NCBI RefSeq assembly: GCF_016757215.1
Contig: NZ_JAESIY010000004.1
Span: forward strand, 372,001 to 436,000
Source: Fulvivirga sediminis
GTDB lineage: Bacteria > Bacteroidota > Bacteroidia > Cytophagales > Cyclobacteriaceae
Length of the DNA: 64,000 nt
Direction of reading: 5' to 3'
In this document: one piece after another, positions 43,299 to 52,822 of the stretch
Layout: every line of letters begins with the position of its first letter
How positions within the stretch are numbered: position 1 is the first letter of the stretch
Notes under the pieces: generated by a model
What the model was told of the DNA's origin: nothing
Seen by the model: only the letters and a program-made list of their open reading frames with translations
Databases searched by the model: none
Program-made: the position numbers and the translations under genes

Positions 43299-43727
43299 TT
43301 AACTAGACTTTTTATTTAATAAAGCCTTTAATGCACCGCTAGACCACAAGGCCCATAATATAAGTACCGGCTGAAAAAATAATCTTATTAAACGCTTTTT
43401 ATCAGTATCAAGGCCAAAGGCATCTATTTCGTTTACGTACTGAGCAATATTTCCTGGAAATATAAGTACATAAAAAATGGCTAAAGCAAGCCCTACCCAA
43501 ACTTTAAACTTAGATAGAAAAACCATCGAAACCCCTAAAACCAACTCTACTATTCCTGACAAAATTACCACTAAATCTTTAGATAAAGGCACCCAATCAG
43601 GCACCTGAGCCTGAAACTCTGCTCTTTGAAAAGTCATATGCCCTACGGCAGCCATAATCATAAACAGCCCTAAAATTATCCTGAATACTTTTTGAACTGT
43701 ACTGGTGTGAATATTCTTAACTATCAT
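43299..43727 (-). CDS. DoxX-like membrane protein
   Basis: The 142-residue protein has four membrane segments and the DoxX style of LGLFMIMAAVGHMTF, LVVILSGIVELVLGVSMVFL and ALAIFYVLIFPGNIAQYV. DoxX-family proteins support redox or thiol stress functions, but the substrate is not known. It is the first gene of the two-gene unit with the MarR regulator. An inverted repeat that may be that regulator's operator lies upstream. Confidence 0.8.
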   Translation of the reverse strand: MIVKNIHTSTVQKVFRIILGLFMIMAAVGHMTFQRAEFQAQVPDWVPLSKDLVVILSGIVELVLGVSMVFLSKFKVWVGLALAIFYVLIFPGNIAQYVNEIDAFGLDTDKKRLIRLFFQPVLILWALWSSGALKALLNKKSS

Positions 43728-43748
43728 TTTTAATATCGTCTATTAGTT

Positions 43749-43762
43749 TATCGTGTGCGATA
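43749..43762. promoter_or_regulatory. Inverted repeat upstream of doxX
   Basis: TATCG-TGTG-CGATA (43749-43762) is a short perfect palindrome, about 22 bases upstream of the DoxX start and ahead of the doxX-marR unit, where a MarR site would be expected. Confidence 0.5.
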
Positions 43763-43885
43763 TAAATATAACAGTTTCATATTAGATAGGTTCAAACAAA
43801 AGTCATGGTTTCAATAACTTTTGGCTATTTAAAAGCGTAGAGTTATCACAAAAGACTATCTTAACTACGTACAAGTTTATAGATC

Positions 43886-44743
43886 ATGACTTACACATTA
43901 GAAAATAATCATTTAAAAATAAGTGCGAAATCGCAGGGAGCTGAGCTCACCTCTATTTTCAATAAAACCACAGGACAAGAAATGCTTTGGGAAGGCAATC
44001 CTGATTTCTGGGGCCGACACGCCCCTATTTTATTTCCATTTGTAGGTAAACTAAACAATAATAGTTTTTCTTTCCAAGGTACCGAATACCCCATGAGCCA
44101 ACACGGCTTTGCCAGAGATATGGATTTTGAACTGGATCAGCAATCCGACAGTAAAATTGTTTTCAAATTAAAATCCAATGCCGACACTCGAAAGAAATAT
44201 CCCTTTTCATTCGAACTTAAACTGGGTCATGAGCTACAGGATGAAACCATCACTCACTTCTATGAAATCAAAAACACGGGTGATGACACCATGCTTTATT
44301 CTATAGGAGGACACCCCGCCTACAGCATACAAGGTGATTTTGACACCTACGAACTCTCTTTTGAAAAAGAAGAGCCAGAATTAAAAAGAACACACTTGCA
44401 TGATGGACTATTAGACCAAAAGAAAGCCTTCGAATTAAAGAATGAAAAGATATTACCTCTCAACTATCCTCTTTTTGCAGAAGACGCATTGGTTTTTGAA
44501 AGCTTGAATTCAAACAAAATAAGCCTTATAAATAAAGGATCTAAGCTACTGACCATGAACTTTGAAGATTTTCCTTTCTTCGGTATTTGGACTAAGCCCG
44601 GTGCACCCTTCTTATGCCTTGAGCCTTGGCTAGGCATTGCAGATGTAAAGGATTTTAGCGGAGACTTGTCTGAAAAGAAAGGTATAATGAAGCTTGAAGC
44701 AGGTCAGGTGGACCACTTCAAGTACGAGGTATCATTTTATTAA
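43886..44743 (+). CDS. Aldose 1-epimerase family protein
   Basis: The 285-residue protein has the galactose-mutarotase beta-sandwich fold. Recognisable segments are AELTSIFNKTTGQEMLWEG, WGRHAPILFPFVGKL, PMSQHGFARDMDFELD (catalytic His) and IGGHPAYSI, with Glu in LCLEPWLGIAD. It resembles the LacX/YeaD-like subgroup. Substrate uncertain. Confidence 0.88.
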   Translation: MTYTLENNHLKISAKSQGAELTSIFNKTTGQEMLWEGNPDFWGRHAPILFPFVGKLNNNSFSFQGTEYPMSQHGFARDMDFELDQQSDSKIVFKLKSNADTRKKYPFSFELKLGHELQDETITHFYEIKNTGDDTMLYSIGGHPAYSIQGDFDTYELSFEKEEPELKRTHLHDGLLDQKKAFELKNEKILPLNYPLFAEDALVFESLNSNKISLINKGSKLLTMNFEDFPFFGIWTKPGAPFLCLEPWLGIADVKDFSGDLSEKKGIMKLEAGQVDHFKYEVSFY

Positions 44744-44827
44744 ATCCTTAAAAAAAGCCTTCGAAAATCGATTATAGCATAGATTTTCAAAGTCTCTTTT
44801 GTAATACCTTTCTCAGCTAAGAAAAAA

Positions 44828-45958
44828 TTATTCCATCCCTTCCCACCAATGATCAAAGGTCTGAGTAGTATCCTTTAAACGTACCACCTCACCGATTTTT
44901 GGTGTAACCAGAGGAAAATTATAATCCGCACTTAAACGACTGACTTCAGAAAGAGGTTCATCCCATGGGTGCCAGGCCAGTTTAAATTTTGACGAATGCA
45001 CCGGAAACACACGCTTCGCTTTAAGATCTGATCCTGCCTTTAACGTTTGCTCTGGCAACATATGAATCGCTTCCCAAGCTTTATTATACTGGCCGTTTTC
45101 CAATATTGCTAAGTCAAAAGGGCCAAATTTATTACCGATATCAGCGAAATGAGTATCATACCCGCTATCCCCACCAATGTACAGCTTAAAGCCTTCTGCT
45201 TCTAACACGTAAGAACTCCACAAGGTATTATTTCTTTTAAAACCTCGCCCTGAAAAGTGTCTTGATGGGGTAAAATAAGCCTTAAATCCATCATCTAAAT
45301 CCACTGCATCATACCAGTCTCCTTCTATAATCTGATCTTGAGTATACCCCCACAACTCAAAATGTGAACCTACACCCAATCCGCACATTACTTTACGTAC
45401 TTTATCCTTCATAGCCACGATAGTTTGATAGTCCAAATGATCATAATGATCATGACTGATGAACAGATAATCTATATCCGGCATATCTTCAACGCCATAA
45501 CCATTAGCTCCCGGAAAGGCATTTACAGAACTAGGAATAGGCGAGGCATTGCCACTAAAAACAGGGTCCACCAGAATTTTACGGCCATTAAGCTGAATAA
45601 AATAAGAAGAATGCCCAAACCAAACCAATACATTTTCATCAGGAGCGAAACTCTTTAGATCTGTAACTACAGAAGGTATACTATCTTTAGGCTGCGTCCT
45701 GGGGTGTTTTCCAAAAATCTGCTTATACATAACCCCCATCATGCTATAACCTTCTGTTAGCGTAGGGGTATGGTGAAAGTTTTCAAATACTCCATCTTTA
45801 AAATGTGACGATTTGCTCATCCTTTCTAATCGCTCTCCCTCCGGCTTCTTACCAAACAGATCTTGTGACATATAAAAGTATGTGGCAATAACAACCGCTA
45901 CTACCACCCCTATAATTACTATCATTGTTCGCTTTATAATTTTAAAAAATCGATTCAT
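44828..45958 (-). CDS. MBL-fold metallo-hydrolase (NAPE-PLD-like)
   Basis: The 376-residue protein has one N-terminal membrane anchor (residues 9-30) and a metallo-beta-lactamase fold. The zinc ligands are in LFISHDHYDHLDYQTI, FTPSRHFSGRG, YIGGDSGYDTHF and VFPVHSSKF, and FGHSSYFIQLNGRKILVDPVF starts the domain. This is the UlaG/NAPE-PLD-like group; the substrate is unknown. It is likely anchored facing the periplasm. Confidence 0.87.
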   Translation of the reverse strand: MNRFFKIIKRTMIVIIGVVVAVVIATYFYMSQDLFGKKPEGERLERMSKSSHFKDGVFENFHHTPTLTEGYSMMGVMYKQIFGKHPRTQPKDSIPSVVTDLKSFAPDENVLVWFGHSSYFIQLNGRKILVDPVFSGNASPIPSSVNAFPGANGYGVEDMPDIDYLFISHDHYDHLDYQTIVAMKDKVRKVMCGLGVGSHFELWGYTQDQIIEGDWYDAVDLDDGFKAYFTPSRHFSGRGFKRNNTLWSSYVLEAEGFKLYIGGDSGYDTHFADIGNKFGPFDLAILENGQYNKAWEAIHMLPEQTLKAGSDLKAKRVFPVHSSKFKLAWHPWDEPLSEVSRLSADYNFPLVTPKIGEVVRLKDTTQTFDHWWEGME

Positions 45959-46051
45959 GCATTACTAGACGTACGTAAGACATTTATATTTTAAGAAGAC
46001 CTATTTTCGACTCTATTTTATTTAACAATTCTTATTTTTCAATTTAACCTT

Positions 46052-46597
46052 TTATTCCATCCATTTAGGATCCTGTTTTTCGATCTCTTTATTAATAACG
46101 CAATTATCATCATGCGCTCCTTTTAAGAAACCTATACTCATTAGAAATTCGCCTACAATTTCCCCTCCGGTAAAGCGGAAATTCTTCTTAAAAACCTTAA
46201 CCCACTCCGCTTTAGTTTTAGGATGATGGTGCTCGAGCCACTTTTCAAAAGAGCCGTACTCCTGCTGTAGTTCTTTTATTTTTTTGGCATTTTCAATGGC
46301 AGCATTCACCTTTAGTTTATTTCGGATAATCCCAACATCTTGAAGTAACCTTTCTCTATCCTCTTCAGTATAGGCGGCTACCTTTTCAATATTAAAATTA
46401 TCATAGGCCGCTCTAAAAGAGTCCTCCTTCTTGAGTATAGTTTCCCAGCTCAAACCCGCCTGATTGATCTCCATGATTAATCTCCCAAAGAGCTCATTAT
46501 CATCGTGGATAGGAAAACCATAGTGATGATCATGATATTTTTTATGTAAAGACCTCCTCGGCTCAGGCATAGTCTTTATAACTTCACAGTATGACAT
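46052..46597 (-). CDS. tag: DNA-3-methyladenine glycosylase I
   Basis: Tag removes 3-methyladenine from alkylated DNA. The 181-residue protein has the family blocks YHDHHYGFPIHDDNELFGRLIMEINQAGLSWETILKKEDSFRAAYDNF and a C-terminal FLMSIGFLKGAHDDNCVIN with conserved His/Cys zinc ligands. An upstream gap of about 280 bases to the next gene holds nothing I recognise. Confidence 0.92.
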   Translation of the reverse strand: MSYCEVIKTMPEPRRSLHKKYHDHHYGFPIHDDNELFGRLIMEINQAGLSWETILKKEDSFRAAYDNFNIEKVAAYTEEDRERLLQDVGIIRNKLKVNAAIENAKKIKELQQEYGSFEKWLEHHHPKTKAEWVKVFKKNFRFTGGEIVGEFLMSIGFLKGAHDDNCVINKEIEKQDPKWME

Positions 46598-46873
46598 TTA
46601 ATTCTTCGTTTAGAATAGAAGAAACGGCGAGGATAACATGCTGTTTCGATATTTGAGAAAAACATTTTATTGGAAATCATCTATCTGGAGAATTATTAGC
46701 ATCAATTCCAACCATAACATATCTATTCTTTCTATTAAGTAATTCATTTATAAAGCAAAAATCTCAAATACACTTGTGTTAATGAGGTTAGACACAGAAC
46801 CACTGGCCCCTTTTTTACCCATTTGCAAGGAATTCATTAGTTTTAGGGTTTAATAGTTTGCTTATTCAAAATA

Positions 46874-47446
46874 TTGATGAACACATTTGAATCTTATCTC
46901 CATGATTTTGTAAAGCTACCTCAAGAGTCAATGCAGGCCCTATTAGGGCTTTTTAAACCGGTTTCTATGGAGAAGCAATCGCATTTCGCTAAAGAAGGAG
47001 AATACTCAAAAAAGCTATGCTTTATAGAAGAGGGCATTATGCGCGCTTATTACAGAAACCCCAAAGGAGAAGAGTTTAACAAACTGTTTTTTGTTAACCC
47101 TGCCATAGTAGGAGGATACTCTTCGCTAATTACCGGCAACAAGAATATGATCAATATCCAATGCCTAACAGAATGCTCCTTGCTACAAGCCAGCTTTCAA
47201 GACATTCTTGATCTTTACGAGGAATATCCCTTAGTAGAGAGACTGAATAGAGTAATTGCTGAAGATTTCTTCGTAAAAAAGGAAAGACGGGAAATGACAC
47301 TGGTAATGAATGATGCATCTGAAAGGTACAAGATATTTAAAGAGGAATACCCGAAGCTGGAAAATCAGATTGCCCAGTATCATGTAGCTTCATATTTGGG
47401 AGTTACCCCAACACAGCTGAGCCGGATCAGAGCAAAAAGGGACTAG
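46874..47446 (+). CDS. Crp/Fnr family transcriptional regulator
   Basis: The 190-residue protein has a cNMP-binding-type barrel (residues 20-120; SHFAKEGEYSKKLCFIEEGIMRAYYRNPKGEEF) and a short C-terminal HTH (residues 165-190; QYHVASYLGVTPTQLSRIRAKR). It is the reduced-size form common in Bacteroidota. Ligand unknown. It precedes a YiaA/B-domain gene by 76 bases. Confidence 0.85.
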   Translation: MMNTFESYLHDFVKLPQESMQALLGLFKPVSMEKQSHFAKEGEYSKKLCFIEEGIMRAYYRNPKGEEFNKLFFVNPAIVGGYSSLITGNKNMINIQCLTECSLLQASFQDILDLYEEYPLVERLNRVIAEDFFVKKERREMTLVMNDASERYKIFKEEYPKLENQIAQYHVASYLGVTPTQLSRIRAKRD

Positions 47447-47522
47447 TCGTTTTCTTTACATATGTAAATGTTTCTCAACCAAGAGCCGCCCATCTTTGCT
47501 TCATAATCAAATATTAAAAGTT

Positions 47523-47993
47523 ATGGATCAAAGCACATTCACAACTCCGACAGAAGAGTATATATCTAAAAAGAGCTCTAAAAACAACAAAGAGAACATC
47601 AGCAAGCCCTCTAATGCCTTTGTGGCGGTATCCTGGTGCACACTTATCGTCGGTATGACGGCCTATTTCATTGGCCTTTATAATGCTGAAATGCTATTGA
47701 ACGAAAAAGGATATTACTTTTCAATCATTATGTTTGGCTTATTCTCAGTGGTATCTGTACAAAAAAGTGTACGCGATAGACTGGAAGGAATTCCTGTAAC
47801 TGACATCTATTACGGTATCAGTTGGTTTTCCGCATTATTAGCAGTAACGCTATTAGTAGTAGGTCTATGGAATGCAGAACTCACCTTAAGTGAAAAAGGG
47901 TTTTACGCCATGAGCTTTTTACTAAGTATGTTCTCAGCTATTGCCGTACAGAAAAACACCCGTGACCTTCAGAGTTACTCAGATAAAGATTAA
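47523..47993 (+). CDS. YiaA/YiaB family membrane protein
   Basis: The 156-residue protein contains two copies of the YiaAB domain: FVAVSWCTLIVGMTAYFIGLYNAEMLLNEKGYYFSIIMFGLFSVVSVQKSVRD and then GISWFSALLAVTLLVVGLWNAELTLSEKGFYAMSFLLSMFSAIAVQKNTRD. Each has two membrane helices. The start at 47523 is preferred to one at 47496 because it follows a short AT leader. No function is established for the family. Confidence 0.85.
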   Translation: MDQSTFTTPTEEYISKKSSKNNKENISKPSNAFVAVSWCTLIVGMTAYFIGLYNAEMLLNEKGYYFSIIMFGLFSVVSVQKSVRDRLEGIPVTDIYYGISWFSALLAVTLLVVGLWNAELTLSEKGFYAMSFLLSMFSAIAVQKNTRDLQSYSDKD

Positions 47994-47998
47994 AAATT

Positions 47999-48038
47999 AT
48001 CAGTTAATAGGCTCCCAAAAGGGAGCCTATTAACTGAT
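47999..48038 (+). terminator. Hairpin after the YiaAB gene
   Basis: A perfect 18-base inverted repeat with a four-A loop; the inner arms are ATAGGCTCCC and GGGAGCCTAT. There is no T-run, but position and stability fit a terminator or transcript-end hairpin. Confidence 0.65.
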
Positions 48039-48237
48039 TCAGACATAGAAGATCAGGCTCAGCCCAAAAAGCGCATATATAAACACCATCAATCTCACGA
48101 AGATCTGCAAAAATCATTTACCTAATTATAAATTTTATAACCACCTCTCCTTTTTTAATCATTGTTTTAATATTTTCAAAAACAGATCATCATTATTTTA
48201 AAAATAATTCATAATTAAGTTAATTTAATTACGATAA

Positions 48238-48268
48238 TTTTAATAAAAAAAGCTTTTTATTAACTTTG
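48238..48268 (+). promoter_or_regulatory. Promoter of tRNA-like gene copy 1
   Basis: TAACTTTG at 48261-48268 fits the TAnnTTTG -7 element. At the 19-base spacing seen in copies 2 and 3, the -33 position here reads TTTT rather than TTTG, so this copy may be weaker. Confidence 0.65.
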
Positions 48269-48296
48269 AAATATCAATTAACGAATTGATCTACAC

Positions 48297-48428
48297 TGTA
48301 GGGTGATGAAATTGGCAGACATGCCCTCCGGTCTCGGGGGTGGAGGTCACGGGATAAATTCTTTATAGTATCCAATAACACTTAAAAGCGCTAACCGCTC
48401 CGTGGAGGTTCGAATCCTCCCTCTACAG
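48297..48428 (+). ncRNA. tRNA-like RNA, copy 1
   Basis: This 132-base RNA folds like a class II tRNA. The acceptor stem is TGTAGGG with CTCTACA (one G-T pair), extendable by C-G. The D arm is ATG...CAT with loop AAATTGGCAGA, and the T arm is GGAGG-TTCGAAT-CCTCC (48404-48420). The anticodon arm CCCTC/GGGGG has loop CGGTCTC (48329-48335) with G rather than T at position 33. The variable arm (48341-48402) has a TGGAG/CTCCG stem enclosing a 52-base insert with its own hairpin GGATA/TATCC. The base after the stem is G, and no CCA is encoded. It has its own promoter and terminator. It resembles tRNA-Leu in the D arm, but cannot be assigned an amino acid; it may not decode. Confidence 0.78.
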
Positions 48429-48436
48429 CAACACAG

Positions 48437-48467
48437 AAAGCAACATCGATAATGGTGTTGCTTTTTT
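48437..48467 (+). terminator. Intrinsic terminator of tRNA-like copy 1
   Basis: GCAACA (48440-48445) and TGTTGC (48456-48461) form a stem flanked by AAA and followed by TTTTTTG, ending the tRNA-like transcript. Confidence 0.85.
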
Positions 48468-49037
48468 GTTTTATGCAAACTAATTACTGCCCTTTTTATT
48501 CTGATCAATAGAAGCAAGCAATGTATATCCTTCCGACGGCAGCACCTCTAACAATTATGAAGAGAAGGAACATGAGATGAAATACTCAAAATTTTAAGAC
48601 GTCTTTTAAACAAAAAAATAAAGCAAGTCTCAACTGAAAAGCCTTATCTAACTTTCAGCCAAGATATTACATTTCAAATACAGATTCTTCAGCGCATTTT
48701 TCCACATAAGACTAAATTCACTCCACTCTATCAAATTATAAATCAAATAACAATATAACCATAATTACACTCATCATTACCAGGCAAATTATAGTATTGA
48801 TTGTTATTAAACTATTTATACAACTCATAAAATGTCTGTCATAATTTTATAATTCCTCAGACAATCTTGAAGTGTAAGATTTGATAATGTTTAACAATAA
48901 AAAGCAACCAACAAATACTTAGCTTATGTAATTAACTGTAATGATTGAGGCCAGAACTTGGAAATAGTGTTGACTATCCAATACCTCCTAAAGCAGTTAA
49001 GATTAACTTTTTTTACCGAATATTTAGATTGCGACAA
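48468..49037. other. AT-rich gap before the large T9SS protein gene
   Basis: About 570 bases contain no convincing gene or RNA. AAGACGTCTT near 48600 is a short palindrome. A frame opening with TTG at 48945 runs into the downstream gene but has no export signal at its start, so it is not taken as the gene start. Confidence 0.5.
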
Positions 49038-52000
49038 ATGCCACTACTCCATAAAATCTTCTGCTCTAAAACTTCATGGATATGTAAAAGAGTACTCATA
49101 CAATCAATTATGATTGTCACCACCTTAATCATAGCCGCGCATCACACCCATGCGCAAACTCCAGGGTTGATCATAGACCCTGCAGGAGCTGGCGCAACTG
49201 TTCTTGACCCCAATGGTGATGGTTATGTTTCTGCAGACAACTCCGGTTTTGTGAGCAATGACAATGCTGAAAGTGAAATTCCCTATCAAACCATTACCGT
49301 GCCTGAAGTAGAACCTACCAGCGATGTAGCCTCTGGTCCTGCCTGCGGATTTACAGATTTTGCCGATGACGCCACACGCTATGTAGCAGCATCTTATGTA
49401 GATGCCTCCAATAACTGGCTCTTCCGCTTTAGGTTAGGAGGATATGCTCCTAATTCGAAAGGATATAGCATTCTAATAGACACGGACAACTTATTCGGAA
49501 GTGGTAGTGACCCCAACTATGTCAGTGGTAATCCTGGCTTTGAAATAGAAATAGAATTAGTCACCAACTTTGGCGTTAGGCTCTATGATGTAGATGGCAC
49601 CACATCCCCTACTCTTATGACAACCTTAGCCTATGATGACTACGCTCAAAAGTCAATTGCCCAATCTACATCATGTTCCGACCCAGACTATTTCTATGAT
49701 TTTTACATGCCTTTTTCCACCATTACCACCTTTTTCCCATCTATTTCCACCTCCACCCCCATGAGGCTAGTAGCCAATACAGTGATCAACACACAGAGTG
49801 CTATAGGAGGCGGCATTTCAGATATTGGAGGTATAGATGACGATGCCTACGGTCATAATATAGATAAAATATGGGGGATTGTGGTAGATAATCAGGTAGC
49901 TACTGCACCTGCTGATATCAACTCTGGCTTTCCTCCTAGTCGTAGTGTAGCCCCAGTGATTAGTAGCCCCGTATCTATTGGAGCCACTAGCGTATCTGGT
50001 ACTTCCAGTGAAGGAAATGGCACTATCATAGAGCTCTATGTAAACGGCGTTTCAGTAGGTACCACTACTGTCACGGGGGGTAGCTGGACTATATCGGGCT
50101 TAACCGCCTTGGCAGAAAATGACGTGCTTACCGCCACGGCTACTGCTGCCGGTGAATCTGTATCACTAAGCTCTAACGAAGTGAGTGTTGGCTCCTCTTG
50201 CAGCGCTGCCCCCACCATCACCTGTGGAGGCCGTAAAGGGATCGAAATCACTACTGCCACAACACTTCCTGCAGGCACCGTGCTCAAGGCTTATAACCCT
50301 GATCACGCTTCCTTCCCTAACCCTATCAGTACTTTCACAGTTACCACGCCAGGGACCATTTTTGTTATAGCCTGTAATGGCTCCAATTCCGGATGTAATT
50401 CTGGAACCAACTGTCAGCCTAACGGCAGCTATTGGGCTACAGTGCAGGAGCCAGGCAAATGTGAATCTTCACCTTCTGCATCTTTTTGTACCAGTGGAAG
50501 TAGTGCGGCCAGCACTACCCCCACAGTAAGCACAACTTCTGTAACCACCTCCACCACTACTCTTAGTGGAACCTCCACCAGTGGATTCAAAATATTTCTT
50601 TTTATTGATGGTAATTACATCAGCAGCACTACCACTAACGGTTCAGGAGCCTGGAGCTTTTCTGGCCTCACCCTAAGCCTTGGCCAAGTATTACAAGTAA
50701 AAGCACTTGAAACAGGAAAGTGCCTATCCACCGCAGTAAGTAGAACCGTTACGGAGCAATCTACCACACCTACCATCACAGGGCCTCTGGTTAATGGGGC
50801 CACTAGTGTATCCGGCACCAGCACAGAGGCTTCAGGCACAATAATAAATGTACGAGTAGGAGGATCTTCAGTAGGCACTACGAGTGTGGATGCTAATGGC
50901 AACTGGACACTAACAGGCCTATCATTAAGCACAGGACAGGTAGTTAATGCTACCGCTACAGCCCCAGGAGAACTGGTAAGCGCAGCTTCATCTTCCATAA
51001 CAGTTTTAGCTGTAAGTGCTACCCCTTCCATTACCGGTAGCTATACAGAAGGAGACACCTCCGTTTCAGGCACCTCTCCATCCGCAGACGGAACTGGTAT
51101 AGATGTTTATATTGATGGTGGTGAACTAGGCTCTACCAGCACTTCCTCAGGCACCTGGACACTTGGAGGCCTGAGTTCTGCTAATTCTGATTTATATGCC
51201 GGCGGTGTGCTAACCGCCACTGCCACCGAAACAGGAAAGGCAGCTAGTAATGAATCTGCTGGCAATACAGTAGCCTGCAAGCCTCCGCTAACCAACCGAA
51301 CAGTAAACGTAATAAGTAGCGAGGTCTGTGAAAATACTTCTGCCCAGGTGGAAATACCTAACTCTGAAGAGGGAGTTATATACACATTACGAGATAACGG
51401 AAATACAGTAGACCTAAGCTCTTCACTACTAGGTACAGGAGGTGCCATTACATTTGATTCTTTTGAGCTCACATCTAGTGAAACACTACAGATAAAAGCC
51501 TTAAAAATCCCAGACTTGTCATGTACAGGCTTAAATAGTAACACGGCTGCTATTACTGTTTATGAAAACCCTCTCAACGATAGACCAGTTACCAGTACTA
51601 ATTCTACTATTGAACCTGGAGAATCAACTAATATTGAAGTAGCCAACTCCGAGTCGGGTGTAGAATACTTGTTAAGAGATGATGCGGATGATTCTGCAAT
51701 AGGTAGCTCAGTAGCCGGCACTGGAGGCACACTATCCCTACCTACCGGAACCTTGAACACTACCACCACCTTTAATGTACTCTCCACCAAAACATCTCCT
51801 ATTACTTGTACTATAGAGCAGCTTAGTACCGCCACCGTAACGGTGAACCCTATACTACCAGTAGAGTTAATCAGTTTCACTGCAAAAAAAGATCCTAACA
51901 ATACTTCAATCCATCTAAAGTGGAGTACAGCCTCAGAAATTAACAATGACCTTTTTGTAGTAGAAAGAGGCTCAGATGCTTCATCTTTAAGTAAAATAGG

Positions 52001-52400
52001 ACAGGTAAAGGGATCTGGTAACAGCGATGAAAAGTTAGACTACCATTTTACAGATGACAGGCCTTCTGCAGGGCTGAGCTACTATAGACTTAAACAAATA
52101 GACTTTGACGGCAGCTACCGGTATTCATCCGTTATATCTATGGCCAGTGATCAGGATGACTATCATGTTCTGATAAACCCCAACCCATTTGAAAAATTCA
52201 CCACTGTTAAGGTGATTGGCACACACAGGAATGACCAAATCGTAGTAGTTCTCATGGATAAATCAGGAAAGTTAATGAAGCGTTTAGAAGGTAGTTCAGA
52301 CATGAAGCTATACCGAGATGAGCTATTATCAGGGCTTTACATCTATCAGGTTTATGTTAATATGCAATCTATAAAAACAGGCAAAATTATTATCGAATAG
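49038..52400 (+). CDS. Large secreted Ig-like repeat protein with T9SS sorting domain
   Basis: From ATG 49038 the product is 1,120 residues, chosen because a signal peptide then follows (IMIVTTLIIAAHHTHAQ). The N-terminal domain (LIIDPAGAGATVLDPNGDGYVSADNSG) is of a type common in surface proteins of Cytophagales. At least three bacterial Ig-like repeats of the pattern GATSVSGTSSEGNGTIIELYVNGVSVGTT...WTISGL follow, with related cysteine-containing domains between them. The end (PVELISFTAKKD; NPNPFEKFTTVKVIG; SGLYIYQVYV) is a T9SS type A domain. It is likely a surface adhesin or structural protein. It lies between tRNA-like copies 1 and 2. Confidence 0.85.
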   Translation: MPLLHKIFCSKTSWICKRVLIQSIMIVTTLIIAAHHTHAQTPGLIIDPAGAGATVLDPNGDGYVSADNSGFVSNDNAESEIPYQTITVPEVEPTSDVASGPACGFTDFADDATRYVAASYVDASNNWLFRFRLGGYAPNSKGYSILIDTDNLFGSGSDPNYVSGNPGFEIEIELVTNFGVRLYDVDGTTSPTLMTTLAYDDYAQKSIAQSTSCSDPDYFYDFYMPFSTITTFFPSISTSTPMRLVANTVINTQSAIGGGISDIGGIDDDAYGHNIDKIWGIVVDNQVATAPADINSGFPPSRSVAPVISSPVSIGATSVSGTSSEGNGTIIELYVNGVSVGTTTVTGGSWTISGLTALAENDVLTATATAAGESVSLSSNEVSVGSSCSAAPTITCGGRKGIEITTATTLPAGTVLKAYNPDHASFPNPISTFTVTTPGTIFVIACNGSNSGCNSGTNCQPNGSYWATVQEPGKCESSPSASFCTSGSSAASTTPTVSTTSVTTSTTTLSGTSTSGFKIFLFIDGNYISSTTTNGSGAWSFSGLTLSLGQVLQVKALETGKCLSTAVSRTVTEQSTTPTITGPLVNGATSVSGTSTEASGTIINVRVGGSSVGTTSVDANGNWTLTGLSLSTGQVVNATATAPGELVSAASSSITVLAVSATPSITGSYTEGDTSVSGTSPSADGTGIDVYIDGGELGSTSTSSGTWTLGGLSSANSDLYAGGVLTATATETGKAASNESAGNTVACKPPLTNRTVNVISSEVCENTSAQVEIPNSEEGVIYTLRDNGNTVDLSSSLLGTGGAITFDSFELTSSETLQIKALKIPDLSCTGLNSNTAAITVYENPLNDRPVTSTNSTIEPGESTNIEVANSESGVEYLLRDDADDSAIGSSVAGTGGTLSLPTGTLNTTTTFNVLSTKTSPITCTIEQLSTATVTVNPILPVELISFTAKKDPNNTSIHLKWSTASEINNDLFVVERGSDASSLSKIGQVKGSGNSDEKLDYHFTDDRPSAGLSYYRLKQIDFDGSYRYSSVISMASDQDDYHVLINPNPFEKFTTVKVIGTHRNDQIVVVLMDKSGKLMKRLEGSSDMKLYRDELLSGLYIYQVYVNMQSIKTGKIIIE

Positions 52401-52598
52401 GATTGTATTGGCAATACTATATTTTTAAAACGCAAAAGTAAAAATTAGGAACAATTATTCTGAATCACATCAGATGAGATATTCTTTTATAAAATCATCA
52501 AAAACCACATCCAAAAACCCGATGAAATTGAAAATAAATCAATTTAAATTCTATTTTATTTAAAATATCACATAAATATATCTAATTATTTGATATAA

Positions 52599-52629
52599 TT
52601 TGAATGAATGAGCGATTTTATTAACTTTG
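52599..52629 (+). promoter_or_regulatory. Promoter of tRNA-like gene copy 2
   Basis: TTTG (52599-52602), 19 bases, TAACTTTG (52622-52629): both elements match the Bacteroidota housekeeping promoter. The leader that follows contains ATCAATT-AACG-AATTGAT, shared with copy 1. Confidence 0.78.
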
Positions 52630-52657
52630 AAATATCAATTAACGAATTGATCTACAC

Positions 52658-52789
52658 TGTAGGGTGATGAAATTGGCAGACATGCCCTCCGGTCTCGGGG
52701 GTGGAGGTCACGGGATAAATTCTTTATAGTATCCAATAACACTTAAAAGCGCTAACCGCTCCGTGGAGGTTCGAATCCTCCCTCTACAG
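52658..52789 (+). ncRNA. tRNA-like RNA, copy 2
   Basis: This 132-base copy is identical to copy 1 from TTTTAT before the -7 element to GCAAC after the acceptor stem (52616-52793 against 48255-48432, 178 bases). The same cloverleaf with a non-canonical anticodon loop and long variable arm applies. It lies between the large T9SS protein gene and the S41 protease gene, with its own promoter and terminator; the flanking sequence outside the repeat is unrelated to that of copy 1. Confidence 0.78.
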
Positions 52790-52794
52790 CAACC

Positions 52795-52822
52795 AAAAGA
52801 CAGCCCCTCAGCTGTCTTTTTT
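52795..52822 (+). terminator. Intrinsic terminator of tRNA-like copy 2
   Basis: GACAGC (52799-52804) and GCTGTC (52811-52816) followed by TTTTTTG. The stem sequence differs from the copy 1 terminator, while the layout is the same. Confidence 0.85.

Noticed and set aside
44763-44788. GAAAATC/GATTTTC inverted repeat after the epimerase gene
   Set aside because: The stem is only seven A/T-rich pairs with a 12-base loop and no proper T-run; too weak to call a terminator.
48379-48390. CTTAAAA read as a tRNA-Leu(UAA) anticodon loop
   Set aside because: The flanking bases form no stem, and in copy 3 one A is lost and the following bases change. The short CCCTC/GGGGG arm is the better anticodon arm.
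50615-51031. Antisense frame of 138 codons inside the large T9SS protein gene
   Set aside because: It arises from the repetitive Thr/Ser/Gly-rich composition of the sense gene; other antisense frames at 51107-51544 and 51560-51946 are the same effect.
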